Part shown: piece after piece, positions 1-6,527 of the stretch
How the letters are laid out: the number at the start of each line of letters is the position of its first letter
Position numbering within the stretch: the stretch's first letter is position 1
Assembly (NCBI GenBank): GCA_964555675.1
Contig: CAZKTU010000102.1
Span: forward strand, 1-21,377
DNA: 21,377 nucleotides
Source: CAIWXH01 sp964555675
GTDB taxonomy: Bacteria; Chloroflexota; Chloroflexia; Chloroflexales; Chloroflexaceae
Reading direction: 5' to 3'
Notes under the pieces: model-generated
What the model was told of the DNA's origin: nothing
Seen by the model: the letters and a program-made list of their open reading frames with translations, nothing else
The model's database searches: none
Made by a program: the position numbers and the translations under genes

Positions 1-23
1 CCGCCCCGTCTACGTCACGTGAA

Positions 24-94
24 ATACGTAACCAGTTACGTATCTTCTCCAACTACTCGCAGGCCGAAGCTTTGTGGAGGGCGCAGCCCTCCAC
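24..94 (+). repeat. Composite intergenic repeat, copy 1 (palindrome plus hairpin)
   Basis: This element lies downstream of the ParA-like gene. It opens with a perfect 9-bp inverted repeat, ATACGTAAC (24-32) and GTTACGTAT (35-43), followed by TCTTC and then a perfect 9-bp hairpin, GTGGAGGGC (74-82) and GCCCTCCAC (86-94), with a GCA loop. The same layout (CGTAAC/GTTACG palindrome, then [A/C]TCTTC, then a GC hairpin) recurs at 6464-6522 and 7991-8050. The hairpin could also end transcription of the gene that stops at 119, but there is no T tract. Positions 1-23 and 95-118 hold nothing I recognise. Confidence 0.7.
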
Positions 95-118
95 CCGCCC
101 TTGCGAGTGAAACACCCC

Positions 119-874
119 CTACGCTAGCAGCGCCGCGGCGACCTGTTTGAGCGCGGTGGTGACGCTATGCTCGGGGTAGCGCAGGGCGAAGATGTCGGTG
201 CTGGCCAGGACCATCATCTCGTCGGAGTGGGGCAGCACCGCCGCCACCGGACACTTGTAGGTCTGCTCGACGCGCTGCTTGACCGCCTCCAGGTCGAAGA
301 CCGGCGGCACCTTGTTGACCACCAGGACCATGCGCGGCACGCGCAGTTTGCGCGCCACCTCGACGGTGACGCTGGTGCCCAGATAGTCTTGCTGGTCGGG
401 GCGCAGCACCACCGCCAGGGCGTCCGAGATCGCGATCGAGAGCAGGGTCTCTTCGTTGAGCCCAGGGTGGGTGTCGATCAGCAGGATGTCGAGGCTGAGG
501 GCCTGGATGAGCTGCTGGAAGCCGTCGTTGAGCAGGCTGACGTCGTAGCCCTCGCGCAAGACCCGCGCGATCTCGCCCGCCTTCAGGCTAGCCGGGATGA
601 GATAGACCCGCCCGACCGCGTCGGCGCCCAGGCGCGCGGTCACGTCCAGGGCGGTCTGCTCGATCGCGCACTTGCCGTACAGGTAGTCGTTCAGCGAGTA
701 GGCGATCACGCTCTCGTCGACGCCAAACAGCACGTGGATGCCGGGCGACTGGATGTCGGTGTCGATCACCCCGACCCGCAGGCTCTGTGCGGCGAACAGC
801 GCGGCCATGTTGGCGGTGGTGTTCGACTTGCCCGTGCCGCCGCGAAATGAGTGGATCGAGATGATCTTGGCCAC
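119..874 (-). CDS. ParA/MinD-like P-loop ATPase
   Basis: A 251-residue SIMIBI-class ATPase of the ParA/MinD family, which acts as a nucleotide-dependent dimer in positioning or partitioning. The N-terminus carries the deviant Walker A loop as RGGTGKSN (residues 11-18). The usual signature lysine before GG is Arg11, while the P-loop lysine is Lys16. VGVIDTDIQSPG (34-45) is the switch I/Walker A' region and DILLIDTHPG (129-138) is Walker B. The GTG start at 872-874 is preceded by AAGGAG at 881-886 with 6-nt spacing, which fixes the start. There is no obvious amphipathic MinD-type C-terminal helix and no ParB partner in the window. It is the last gene of the probable unit with the dCache-HAMP receptor and the synthase, separated from the latter by 147 bp. 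A role in plasmid or chromosome partition is unlikely from context. A signalling or localisation role tied to the receptor is my inference. Confidence 0.9.
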   Translation of the reverse strand: MAKIISIHSFRGGTGKSNTTANMAALFAAQSLRVGVIDTDIQSPGIHVLFGVDESVIAYSLNDYLYGKCAIEQTALDVTARLGADAVGRVYLIPASLKAGEIARVLREGYDVSLLNDGFQQLIQALSLDILLIDTHPGLNEETLLSIAISDALAVVLRPDQQDYLGTSVTVEVARKLRVPRMVLVVNKVPPVFDLEAVKQRVEQTYKCPVAAVLPHSDEMMVLASTDIFALRYPEHSVTTALKQVAAALLA

Positions 875-1021
875 AAGGGGCTCCTTGTTCCGCTGATGGC
901 GCCCGTAGCTGCTTCTAGGTGTAGTTTAGGCAACCATCGTTGAGAGATCGTGACTAAACGCCGGCCGGTCGGGGCAATTCCAGGCCACTTTGGCGGGCGG
1001 CCTCACGCGGAGCGCCGGTCA

Positions 1022-2206
1022 TCAGGGTGCGCTGGTGCGCGCCCGTTCGACCAGGCGCAGCAGATCGTCCTCGCTCACCTGGCGCTGGGTCGCCGTCAGC
1101 TCCTTGACCGCGTGAAAGACCGCCTCGATCTGGCTCTCGCTCAGGGCGATGCCGCGCTGGGCCAGGGCCGCCCCGACCGAGCCCACGCTGCTCATCTTGC
1201 CGATCACGAACTCGATCCGCTCGGCCCCCAGGAAGGCCGGGGTCACCAGCTGGAACGACTCGGGCGCCACGAGCAGCCAGTCGATGTGGGGGCCGGTCTC
1301 GCGGCGCAGTACCCCCGCCCCGACCACGGGCTTGGTGTACTGGGGCGGCAGCCCCGAGCGCTCGGCGACCAGCCCGCTCAGGGCGGGCAGCAGGGTGCTG
1401 TCGGCGTACAGCGGCAGCGCGACCGTCTCGGGGCGCAGCAGCAGGTTGGCCACCACCTCCTCGGTCGCCGGCATGGTCTGGTCGCCCAGGCCGTTGACGG
1501 TGGTCGAGACCGCCAGCGCCCCCGCCCGCAGGGCGGCGATGGCGTTGGCCGTGCCGTTGCCCAGGTCGTTATGGCCGTGGAAGCAGAGCTCGGCCGCGGG
1601 CGCCGCCGTCGCTACGGCGCGGATCAGCTCGTAGACCTCGTGGGGCAGCATGCGCCCGATCGAGTCGCTGATCATCAGCAGCCCCGCCCCCGCCTCGCTC
1701 AGGCGGGCGCAGGCCTCGACCAGAAAGCCCGGCTCGGCCCGCGAGGCGTCGTTGAGCGCCACGTCGATCGCCGCCGCGTCGCCGCAGAGCTCGCGCCCCC
1801 AGGCCACCAGATCCAGCGCCTCGGTGAGCATGGCCGCCGGCGAGCGGCCGAGCCGCGCGTCGAGCATCAGCCGCGAGGTCGGGAACCAGAAGGCCACGCG
1901 CGGCGTCTCGGCCTCGCGCACGGCCTCGAAGCAGAGCCGCACGTCCTCGCGGGTCGCCCTGCCGCCGCACTGAATGTGGGCGCCCCTGGTGGCGCGGGCC
2001 ACGGCCTGCACGGCGGCGAACTCGGCGGGGCTGATCGGCGGATAGCCGGCGTTGATGATCGCGCCTGGCAGGGCCCGGGCCAGCAGGGCCGCGATGGCGA
2101 GCTTGTCGTCGCGCAGAAAGGTCACCCCGGCCGTCTGCTCGCCGTCGCGCAGCGTCTCCTCGTTGATCGTCACCCGGTCGCGCCTGAGCCTGTGCTGTAG
2201 AGCCAT
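1022..2206 (-). CDS. Homocitrate/2-isopropylmalate synthase-like DRE-TIM metallolyase
   Basis: A 394-residue member of the Claisen-condensing acyltransferase family that joins acetyl-CoA to a 2-oxo acid (homocitrate synthase/NifV, LeuA, citramalate synthase). Seen in the sequence: ETLRDGEQTAGVTF (17-30, with the substrate/metal RD pair), HGHND (210-214, metal histidines 210 and 212), TTVNGLG (235-241) and VVGAGVLRRETGPHIDW (294-310, with the likely catalytic His307). The overall pattern resembles NifV-type homocitrate synthases from memory. However, the usual G-E-R-x-G-N stretch reads GDQTMP (241-246), and the later GKHSG motif reads GKMSS (336-340). There is no C-terminal LeuA allosteric domain. 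The ATG at 2204-2206 has AAAAGGACT just upstream. It lies 37 bp after the receptor gene and is probably co-transcribed with it. No leucine, lysine or nif genes are nearby, so the substrate is unknown and a function altered by the motif losses is possible. Confidence 0.8.
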   Translation of the reverse strand: MALQHRLRRDRVTINEETLRDGEQTAGVTFLRDDKLAIAALLARALPGAIINAGYPPISPAEFAAVQAVARATRGAHIQCGGRATREDVRLCFEAVREAETPRVAFWFPTSRLMLDARLGRSPAAMLTEALDLVAWGRELCGDAAAIDVALNDASRAEPGFLVEACARLSEAGAGLLMISDSIGRMLPHEVYELIRAVATAAPAAELCFHGHNDLGNGTANAIAALRAGALAVSTTVNGLGDQTMPATEEVVANLLLRPETVALPLYADSTLLPALSGLVAERSGLPPQYTKPVVGAGVLRRETGPHIDWLLVAPESFQLVTPAFLGAERIEFVIGKMSSVGSVGAALAQRGIALSESQIEAVFHAVKELTATQRQVSEDDLLRLVERARTSAP

Positions 2207-2243
2207 CAGTCCTTTTCTCTGGCGGTTCGTCCGCCAGGCTCCC

Positions 2244-3866
2244 TCACGACCCGCCCGACGCGCCGTCCTTGCGCTGCTGGCGCAGCTGTGTGGCGCGGTC
2301 GACCAGGTTCTGAAAATACTCGGTCTCGGTGATCTCGCTGACCTGACGGCTGGCCTTCTGCTCGTCGATCTGGATGTTGAGCTGCTGAATCTCGTCCTGG
2401 AGCCGCTTCTCGCGCAGCTGGACCTGGACGGCCATCTGCTTGAAGACCCGCGAGAGCTCGGTGATCTCGTCGCCGACGCTGCGCTCGGAGAGGCTGTCGA
2501 GCACCGCGGCGTTGAGCGTGCCGCCGGCCATCTCGCGCGCCGCCTCGGTCAGGCGCAGCACGGGCCGTGTGATTGTGCGGGCGATCAGCGCCGCCACCAG
2601 GGCGATCAGGCCGATCACCAGGGCCCCGATCCACAGGATATTGCGTTGCAGCCGGTCCTGGGCCGCCTCGACGCTGGTGCGCACCAGGATGGCGTCGCTG
2701 TGGAACTCGGCTACATTGGCCCCGAGGGTTACCCCGCCGAAGATCCCGGCCTGTTTGTAGACGCCATGTGCGAACGGGATCGGCGCGTAGGTGATCGCCC
2801 GCTCGACGCCGGCCTGATTCACGATCGTCTGCAGGCCGGTCTCGTTGCGGGCCACGGCCTCGTACATTTGCCGGAAGCTGGGGTCGACCCAGTCGGCGAG
2901 GCGCAGGTTGAAGGGCTGGTTGCGGCGCTGCTCGGGCGGCGTCTCGGCGTTGACCGGCGCCACCAGCGCGCCCCGCTCGTCGAGGCCGCGCAGGCCGCCC
3001 AGGCGCGGGTGGGCGATCTGCCAGCCCTCGTGGTCGAACATCCAGGCGTAGTTGCCGCTGGCATAGTCGGGGAAGACGGTGTACTGCTCGTCGGTCGGCA
3101 GGATGTGGGCCACGAACTCCATAATGTGGCGATGGTCGAGCGACAGCATCACCACACCGTCGAACTGGCCCTGGGCGTCGAACACGGGCGTGGCGAAGCG
3201 GATCACGCCCGCGTACTTCTCGCCCTCGACCGCCAGGTGGGGGGTGTTGGGGTCGACGCCCCGCAGCTGCGCGTCGGTAGTGACGTGGCGGGCCGTGACG
3301 GGCGATACGTACAGCTCGCCCGGGGCCAGCCCCCTGGCCTCGGCGAAGTAGGTCTCGGAGCGAAAGCTGGTGTTGGCCGGGTCGCTCACGTCGCGCAGCT
3401 CGGCCGGCGGCACGACCTGGCCGTCGCTGACGCGCACCTGCTCGCGCCCCTCGCGGTCGATGTAGGCGACCTCGCGGTAGATCGGGGCCATGGTGCGCAC
3501 TTCGACCGGCGCGGCGTTGCTGCCGCCCAGGTACCACAGCTCGCTCCTGTAGGTCTGGGCGAGCGCGAGGTAGGCCTCGGGCGTGCGCGGCAGCAGGGCC
3601 GCCGCCCGAGTGTCCTGCACCCTGGCCTCGAGGAAGCGCGCGACCGCCCCGGCGGTCTCGACGGTGCGCAGCTGCTGGGTCTTGAGCGACTTATCGTCCA
3701 TCAGAGTGACGGCCGTGTCGCTAGCCTGCTGGCTGGCGGTGCGGTAGCCGAGCAGGGCGGTGATGCTCAGCAGGATCAGCGGAACCAGACTGATGCCCAG
3801 TAGCGCAATCAGAAAGCGCCAGAGCAGTCCCAGCCCTCGCCGTTGCGGCTGTGTCGCCGGTCGCAT
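2244..3866 (-). CDS. dCache-HAMP membrane receptor without an output domain
   Basis: A 540-residue membrane sensor. It has an N-terminal transmembrane helix (about 15-41), a large extracytoplasmic region (about 42-409) that looks like a double Cache ligand-binding domain (for example the FPDYASGNYAWMFDHEGWQIAHPR stretch typical of Cache folds, around 270-295), and a second transmembrane helix (410-432). These are followed by a HAMP domain (RTITRPVLRLTEAAREMAGG onward, about 430-485), a coiled coil (about 480-508) and the tail ITETEYFQ (512-519). There is no kinase, cyclase, GGDEF or methyl-accepting domain; the protein ends about 20 residues after that tail. The ATG at 3864-3866 has AAGGAT about 8 nt upstream. 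It is the first gene of the minus-strand unit, and output may pass through a partner such as the ParA-like ATPase. That coupling is inference; the domain layout is clear. Confidence 0.87.
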   Translation of the reverse strand: MRPATQPQRRGLGLLWRFLIALLGISLVPLILLSITALLGYRTASQQASDTAVTLMDDKSLKTQQLRTVETAGAVARFLEARVQDTRAAALLPRTPEAYLALAQTYRSELWYLGGSNAAPVEVRTMAPIYREVAYIDREGREQVRVSDGQVVPPAELRDVSDPANTSFRSETYFAEARGLAPGELYVSPVTARHVTTDAQLRGVDPNTPHLAVEGEKYAGVIRFATPVFDAQGQFDGVVMLSLDHRHIMEFVAHILPTDEQYTVFPDYASGNYAWMFDHEGWQIAHPRLGGLRGLDERGALVAPVNAETPPEQRRNQPFNLRLADWVDPSFRQMYEAVARNETGLQTIVNQAGVERAITYAPIPFAHGVYKQAGIFGGVTLGANVAEFHSDAILVRTSVEAAQDRLQRNILWIGALVIGLIALVAALIARTITRPVLRLTEAAREMAGGTLNAAVLDSLSERSVGDEITELSRVFKQMAVQVQLREKRLQDEIQQLNIQIDEQKASRQVSEITETEYFQNLVDRATQLRQQRKDGASGGS

Positions 3867-3889
3867 CGCACATCCTTATGAAAGCGTAT

Positions 3890-3908
3890 TGGTCGCGGCA
3901 CGCGACCA
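3890..3908. promoter_or_regulatory. Perfect inverted repeat in the receptor leader
   Basis: TGGTCGCG (3890-3897) and CGCGACCA (3901-3908) form a perfect 8-bp inverted repeat around a GCA loop. It lies 23 bp upstream of the receptor start codon. On the minus strand TATAGC (3913-3918), preceded by TGG, could be an extended -10 box just upstream. The repeat would then sit at about the transcription start, a common operator position. It could equally be an RNA stem in the 5' leader. No factor is assigned. Confidence 0.4.
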
Positions 3909-3949
3909 CTAAGCTATACCAGCTACCCGTGGCGAGATCGTGACGGACC

Positions 3950-3971
3950 TCTGGACGATGTCTGGACGATC
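3950..3971 (+). promoter_or_regulatory. Tandem 11-bp direct repeat, candidate SARP/BTAD-type binding site
   Basis: TCTGGACGATG (3950-3960) is followed immediately by TCTGGACGATC (3961-3971), two copies at exact 11-bp spacing, in the divergent promoter region ahead of the BTAD regulator. Regulators with an OmpR-type winged helix plus BTAD (the SARP group) are known to bind short direct repeats spaced 11 bp, one helical turn. A possible -10 box, GATAAT (4012-4017), lies about 40 bp downstream. The repeat is seen directly; the assignment as an autoregulatory site is inference. Confidence 0.45.
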
Positions 3972-3988
3972 TCCAGCTATGATCGCAT

Positions 3989-4017
3989 GTGTCACGCGAT
4001 TCGTGTATTTCGATAAT
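3989..4017 (+). promoter_or_regulatory. Possible promoter of the BTAD regulator
   Basis: GATAAT at 4012-4017 is a good -10 match in otherwise GC-rich DNA. GTGTCA at 3989-3994 sits 17 bp upstream as a weak -35 candidate. This would give a leader of about 80 nt before the ATG at 4103. The remainder of the 3867-4102 spacer shows no further gene. Confidence 0.35.
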
Positions 4018-4102
4018 GGGTCGGCAGCTGCTCGCCGAAAGCGACCATGCGACGGGGAGGGGGACAGCTGCGCGATCCTGAGTGAAAGTGTGGTCGCAGG
4101 CT

Positions 4103-5653
4103 ATGGAAGCCCTCCATCTGGAACTTCTTGGCGCCCCGCGGATCAGCCGCAATGGCGCTCCGGTGACCGGCTTCGTGTCCAGCAAGGTCCAGGCGCTGTT
4201 GTACTACCTGGCCCTGACCGCCCGCCCGCATACGCGGGCCTCTCTGGCCGGGCTGCTCTGGGGGGAGCTGCCCGAGCCGCAGGCGCGCATGAACCTGCGC
4301 CACGCCCTGGCCAATCTGCGCCAGCTCGTCGGCGACCATCTCCAGATCACCCGCGAGACGGTGGCCTTCGACCATACGGCGCCCTACTGGCTCGACGTCG
4401 AGGCGGTGCAGGGTCAGTTCGGCGCCTCCGCCGCCACGGCGCCCACGCCCGACCTGCGGCGGCTGCGCGAGGCGCTCGCGCTCTACCGCGGCGACCTGCT
4501 CGAGGGCTTCTATGTGCGCGACGCCCGTAGCTTCGAGGACTGGCTGCTGACCCAGCGCGAGCGCCTTCGCCAGCTCACGCTGCACATGCTGCACGGGCTG
4601 ACCGCCGAGCTGCTCGAGCGGGGCGAGTACGTGGCCGCCCTCGACTATACGACGCGCCTGATCGCCCTCGACCCTCTGCGCGAGGAGGCTCACCGCCAGC
4701 TCATGACGATTCTCGCCCGCAGCGGGCGGCGCGAGGCCGCCCTTGAGCAGTATAAGCACTGCGTGCGCCTCCTCGCCGACGAGATCGGCGTCGAGCCCGC
4801 CCTCGAGACGACCGCCCTGTTCGAGCAGATCCGCACGGGCGCTCTCGGCCTCGATACGGCCCAGGTCCGCCTGGCGGCGAGCCAGCCGGCCACTGGGCGC
4901 CGCACCCTGACCCTGCTGGCCTGCCAGCTCGTCGGCCTCTCGGCCCTGGCCGATCGGCTCGAGCCCGATCAGTTCGCCGAGGTGCTACGGGCCTACAGGG
5001 CGCTGTGCGGCGACGTCGCCGGCCGCTTCGGCGGGCAACTCGGCGAGCATCGCAGCGACGAGGTGCTCGTGGCCTTCGGGCACCCCCATACGAGCCAGGA
5101 CGACGCCCTGGCGGCGGTGCAGGCCGGCGTGGCCCTAGGCGAGGCCCTGCGGGCCTTTCAGCCCCTCGCGGCCCTGCCCGGGCCCCTCTCGTTCAGGATC
5201 GGCATCCACAGCGGGCTCGTACTAGTCGGCAGCCACGGCTCCGCGCCTGGGTCGCCGCTCAACATCGTGGGCCTGGCTCTGCATACGGTCCACCGCCTCC
5301 AGACCCTGGCCGAGCCGGGCGCGATCCTGATCAGCGCCGCGACCGAGCGCCTGGTGCGCGAGCAGGTGGATAGCCGCTACTACGGCGCCTTCCAGGTCGA
5401 TGGGCAGGAGCAGCCGCTGGCGGTGTTCCAGGTGCCCCAGCGGCGTCAGGCCGAGGACTCTGCCGCGCCCGAGCAGGCCGGCGCGGACCCGGCCCTGTCC
5501 CTGATCGCGCTGGCCGCACAGACCCTGGGGCTGGGCGCAGACGAGCAGCAGGTTGGCCCCGGCAAGCGCCTCGATCACGCCACCACCCTCCAGCGGGTCC
5601 ACGGGCTGGCCTTCGTCGCCTCGCTGCCGGGGGTGCGGCGCAGCGCCCGCTAG
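4103..5653 (+). CDS. BTAD-domain transcriptional regulator fused to a degenerate class III nucleotide cyclase
   Basis: Residues 1-95 are an OmpR-like winged helix (LLGAPRISRNG at 8-18; SSKVQALLYYLAL at 26-38). Residues 97-244 are a bacterial transcriptional activation (BTAD) domain of TPR-like helices, ending ADEIGVEPALET. Residues 266-445 match a class III adenylate/guanylate cyclase fold. The first metal Asp is replaced by Gln275 (ACQLVGLS) and the usual Asn near the end is His394, although Asp319 and Arg398 remain. The cyclase is therefore probably a sensor or structural domain, not an enzyme. Related large regulators often continue into an AAA ATPase and TPR region; this one stops after about 70 low-complexity residues. 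I chose the ATG at 4103 because family members start M-x-x-L-x-L-x-L-L-G. An in-frame GTG at 4082 would add seven residues. It is divergent from the receptor operon, which it may control together with itself. Confidence 0.85.
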   Translation: MEALHLELLGAPRISRNGAPVTGFVSSKVQALLYYLALTARPHTRASLAGLLWGELPEPQARMNLRHALANLRQLVGDHLQITRETVAFDHTAPYWLDVEAVQGQFGASAATAPTPDLRRLREALALYRGDLLEGFYVRDARSFEDWLLTQRERLRQLTLHMLHGLTAELLERGEYVAALDYTTRLIALDPLREEAHRQLMTILARSGRREAALEQYKHCVRLLADEIGVEPALETTALFEQIRTGALGLDTAQVRLAASQPATGRRTLTLLACQLVGLSALADRLEPDQFAEVLRAYRALCGDVAGRFGGQLGEHRSDEVLVAFGHPHTSQDDALAAVQAGVALGEALRAFQPLAALPGPLSFRIGIHSGLVLVGSHGSAPGSPLNIVGLALHTVHRLQTLAEPGAILISAATERLVREQVDSRYYGAFQVDGQEQPLAVFQVPQRRQAEDSAAPEQAGADPALSLIALAAQTLGLGADEQQVGPGKRLDHATTLQRVHGLAFVASLPGVRRSAR

Positions 5654-5659
5654 GGGGCG

Positions 5660-5684
5660 TTGTGGAGGGCGAAACCCTCCACAA
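5660..5684. terminator. Hairpin between convergent genes, likely bidirectional terminator
   Basis: TTGTGGAGGG (5660-5669) and CCCTCCACAA (5675-5684) form a perfect 10-bp stem with a CGAAA loop. It sits exactly between the convergent stops of the BTAD regulator (5653) and the SDR gene (5698). There is no T tract on either side. The GTGGAGGG arm is the same as in the hairpin at 74-94 and recurs as a half-copy at the right edge of the window (21368-21377), so it is also part of a dispersed hairpin family. Confidence 0.6.
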
Positions 5685-5697
5685 GCCTGCGCGGAGG

Positions 5698-6450
5698 TTA
5701 TACCGTGCGCCCGCCATCGACGGGCAGCTCGATCCCGGTGATGAAGGCGGCCGCGTCGCTGGCCAGGAAGACCGCGGCCGCGGCGATGTCGCTGGGCTTC
5801 GAGAAGCGGCCCAGGGGAATCGAGCTCAGGAAGCGCGCCCGGTTCTCGGGGGTGTCGGGCACGCCCATGAACTGGGTCATCAGTCCCGTCTCGCCCAGCA
5901 CCGGGCAGATCGCGTTGACCCGGATCTGATCGGGCGCCAGCTCGACCGCCATGGTCTTGGAGATATTGTTGACGGCGGCCTTGCTGGCGTTGTACCAGGT
6001 CAGCCCCGGGCGCGGGCGCAGCCCCGCCGTCGAGCCGATGTTGATGATCGCCCCGCTGCGCCGCTCGCGCATCAGCGGCACCACGGCTCTGGCCATGTGG
6101 TAGACCGACTTCACATTGACCGCGAAGACCCGGTCGAAGGTGGCCTCGTCGATCGCCAGCAGCGAGGTGTTCTGGTGGGCGATCCCGGCGTTATTCACGA
6201 CGATATCGGGCGCGCCGAAGCTGGCGACACAGTGGTCGACCAGGGCCTGCACCTGCGCCCCGTCCGAGACGTCGCAGACGAACGCCGACGCGCCGGCCCC
6301 CAGCTCGGCGGCGACGCGCCCCACAGCCTCGGGGTTGATGTCCGCCAGCACCACCCGCGCACCCTCGGCCACATAGGCCCGGGCGATGCCCTCGCCGAAG
6401 CCGCTGCCCGCGCCCGTCACGATTGCGATCTTGCCTGCAAGCTGACTCAT
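5698..6450 (-). CDS. SDR-family NAD(P)-dependent oxidoreductase
   Basis: A 250-residue classical short-chain dehydrogenase/reductase. The cofactor loop is TGAGSGFG (12-19). Asp37 at the end of strand 2 (VVLADINP) suggests preference for NAD over NADP. NNAG is at 86-89, and the catalytic Ser140, Tyr153 and Lys157 (YNASK) are all present. The C-terminus GIELPVDGGRTV is typical of the FabG/glucose-1-dehydrogenase group. The ATG at 6448-6450 follows AAAGGGAAAGTT, a usable ribosome binding site. It is the last gene of the aldolase-ALDH-SDR set, suggesting it oxidises a hydroxyl of the substrate. The exact substrate cannot be read from sequence. Confidence 0.9.
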   Translation of the reverse strand: MSQLAGKIAIVTGAGSGFGEGIARAYVAEGARVVLADINPEAVGRVAAELGAGASAFVCDVSDGAQVQALVDHCVASFGAPDIVVNNAGIAHQNTSLLAIDEATFDRVFAVNVKSVYHMARAVVPLMRERRSGAIINIGSTAGLRPRPGLTWYNASKAAVNNISKTMAVELAPDQIRVNAICPVLGETGLMTQFMGVPDTPENRARFLSSIPLGRFSKPSDIAAAAVFLASDAAAFITGIELPVDGGRTV

Positions 6451-6463
6451 AACTTTCCCTTTG

Positions 6464-6522
6464 CGGGGCCGCAGGCCCCGTACCCCGCCGCGGGTAGCGG
6501 CGAAGATCGTAACTCGGTTACG
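6464..6522 (-). repeat. Composite intergenic repeat, copy 2
   Basis: Read on the minus strand it contains CGTAAC-CGA-GTTACG (6522-6508), then ATCTTCGCCGCTACCCGCGG, then the hairpin CGGGGCC-TGC-GGCCCCG (6480-6464). An additional short stem, TACCC/GGGTA, sits at 6481-6496. It matches copy 3 (7991-8050) over most of its length in opposite orientation and fills the gap between the SDR and ALDH genes. It might end or attenuate transcripts inside the cluster. Confidence 0.7.
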
Positions 6523-6527
6523 TTGGC

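Noticed and set aside
119..874. Plasmid partition locus with replication origin
   Set aside because: There is no ParB, no iterated centromere-like sites and no replication initiator. The neighbours are metabolic and signalling genes.
1022..2206. nifV gene for nitrogenase cofactor synthesis
   Set aside because: The sequence resembles NifV in outline but lacks GERxGN and GKHSG, and no nif gene is in the window, so I give no gene symbol.
2052..3803. Plus-strand open frame of 583 codons over the receptor
   Set aside because: The minus frame has transmembrane helices, a HAMP domain and a ribosome binding site; the plus frame has none of these and a composition typical of antisense high-GC DNA.
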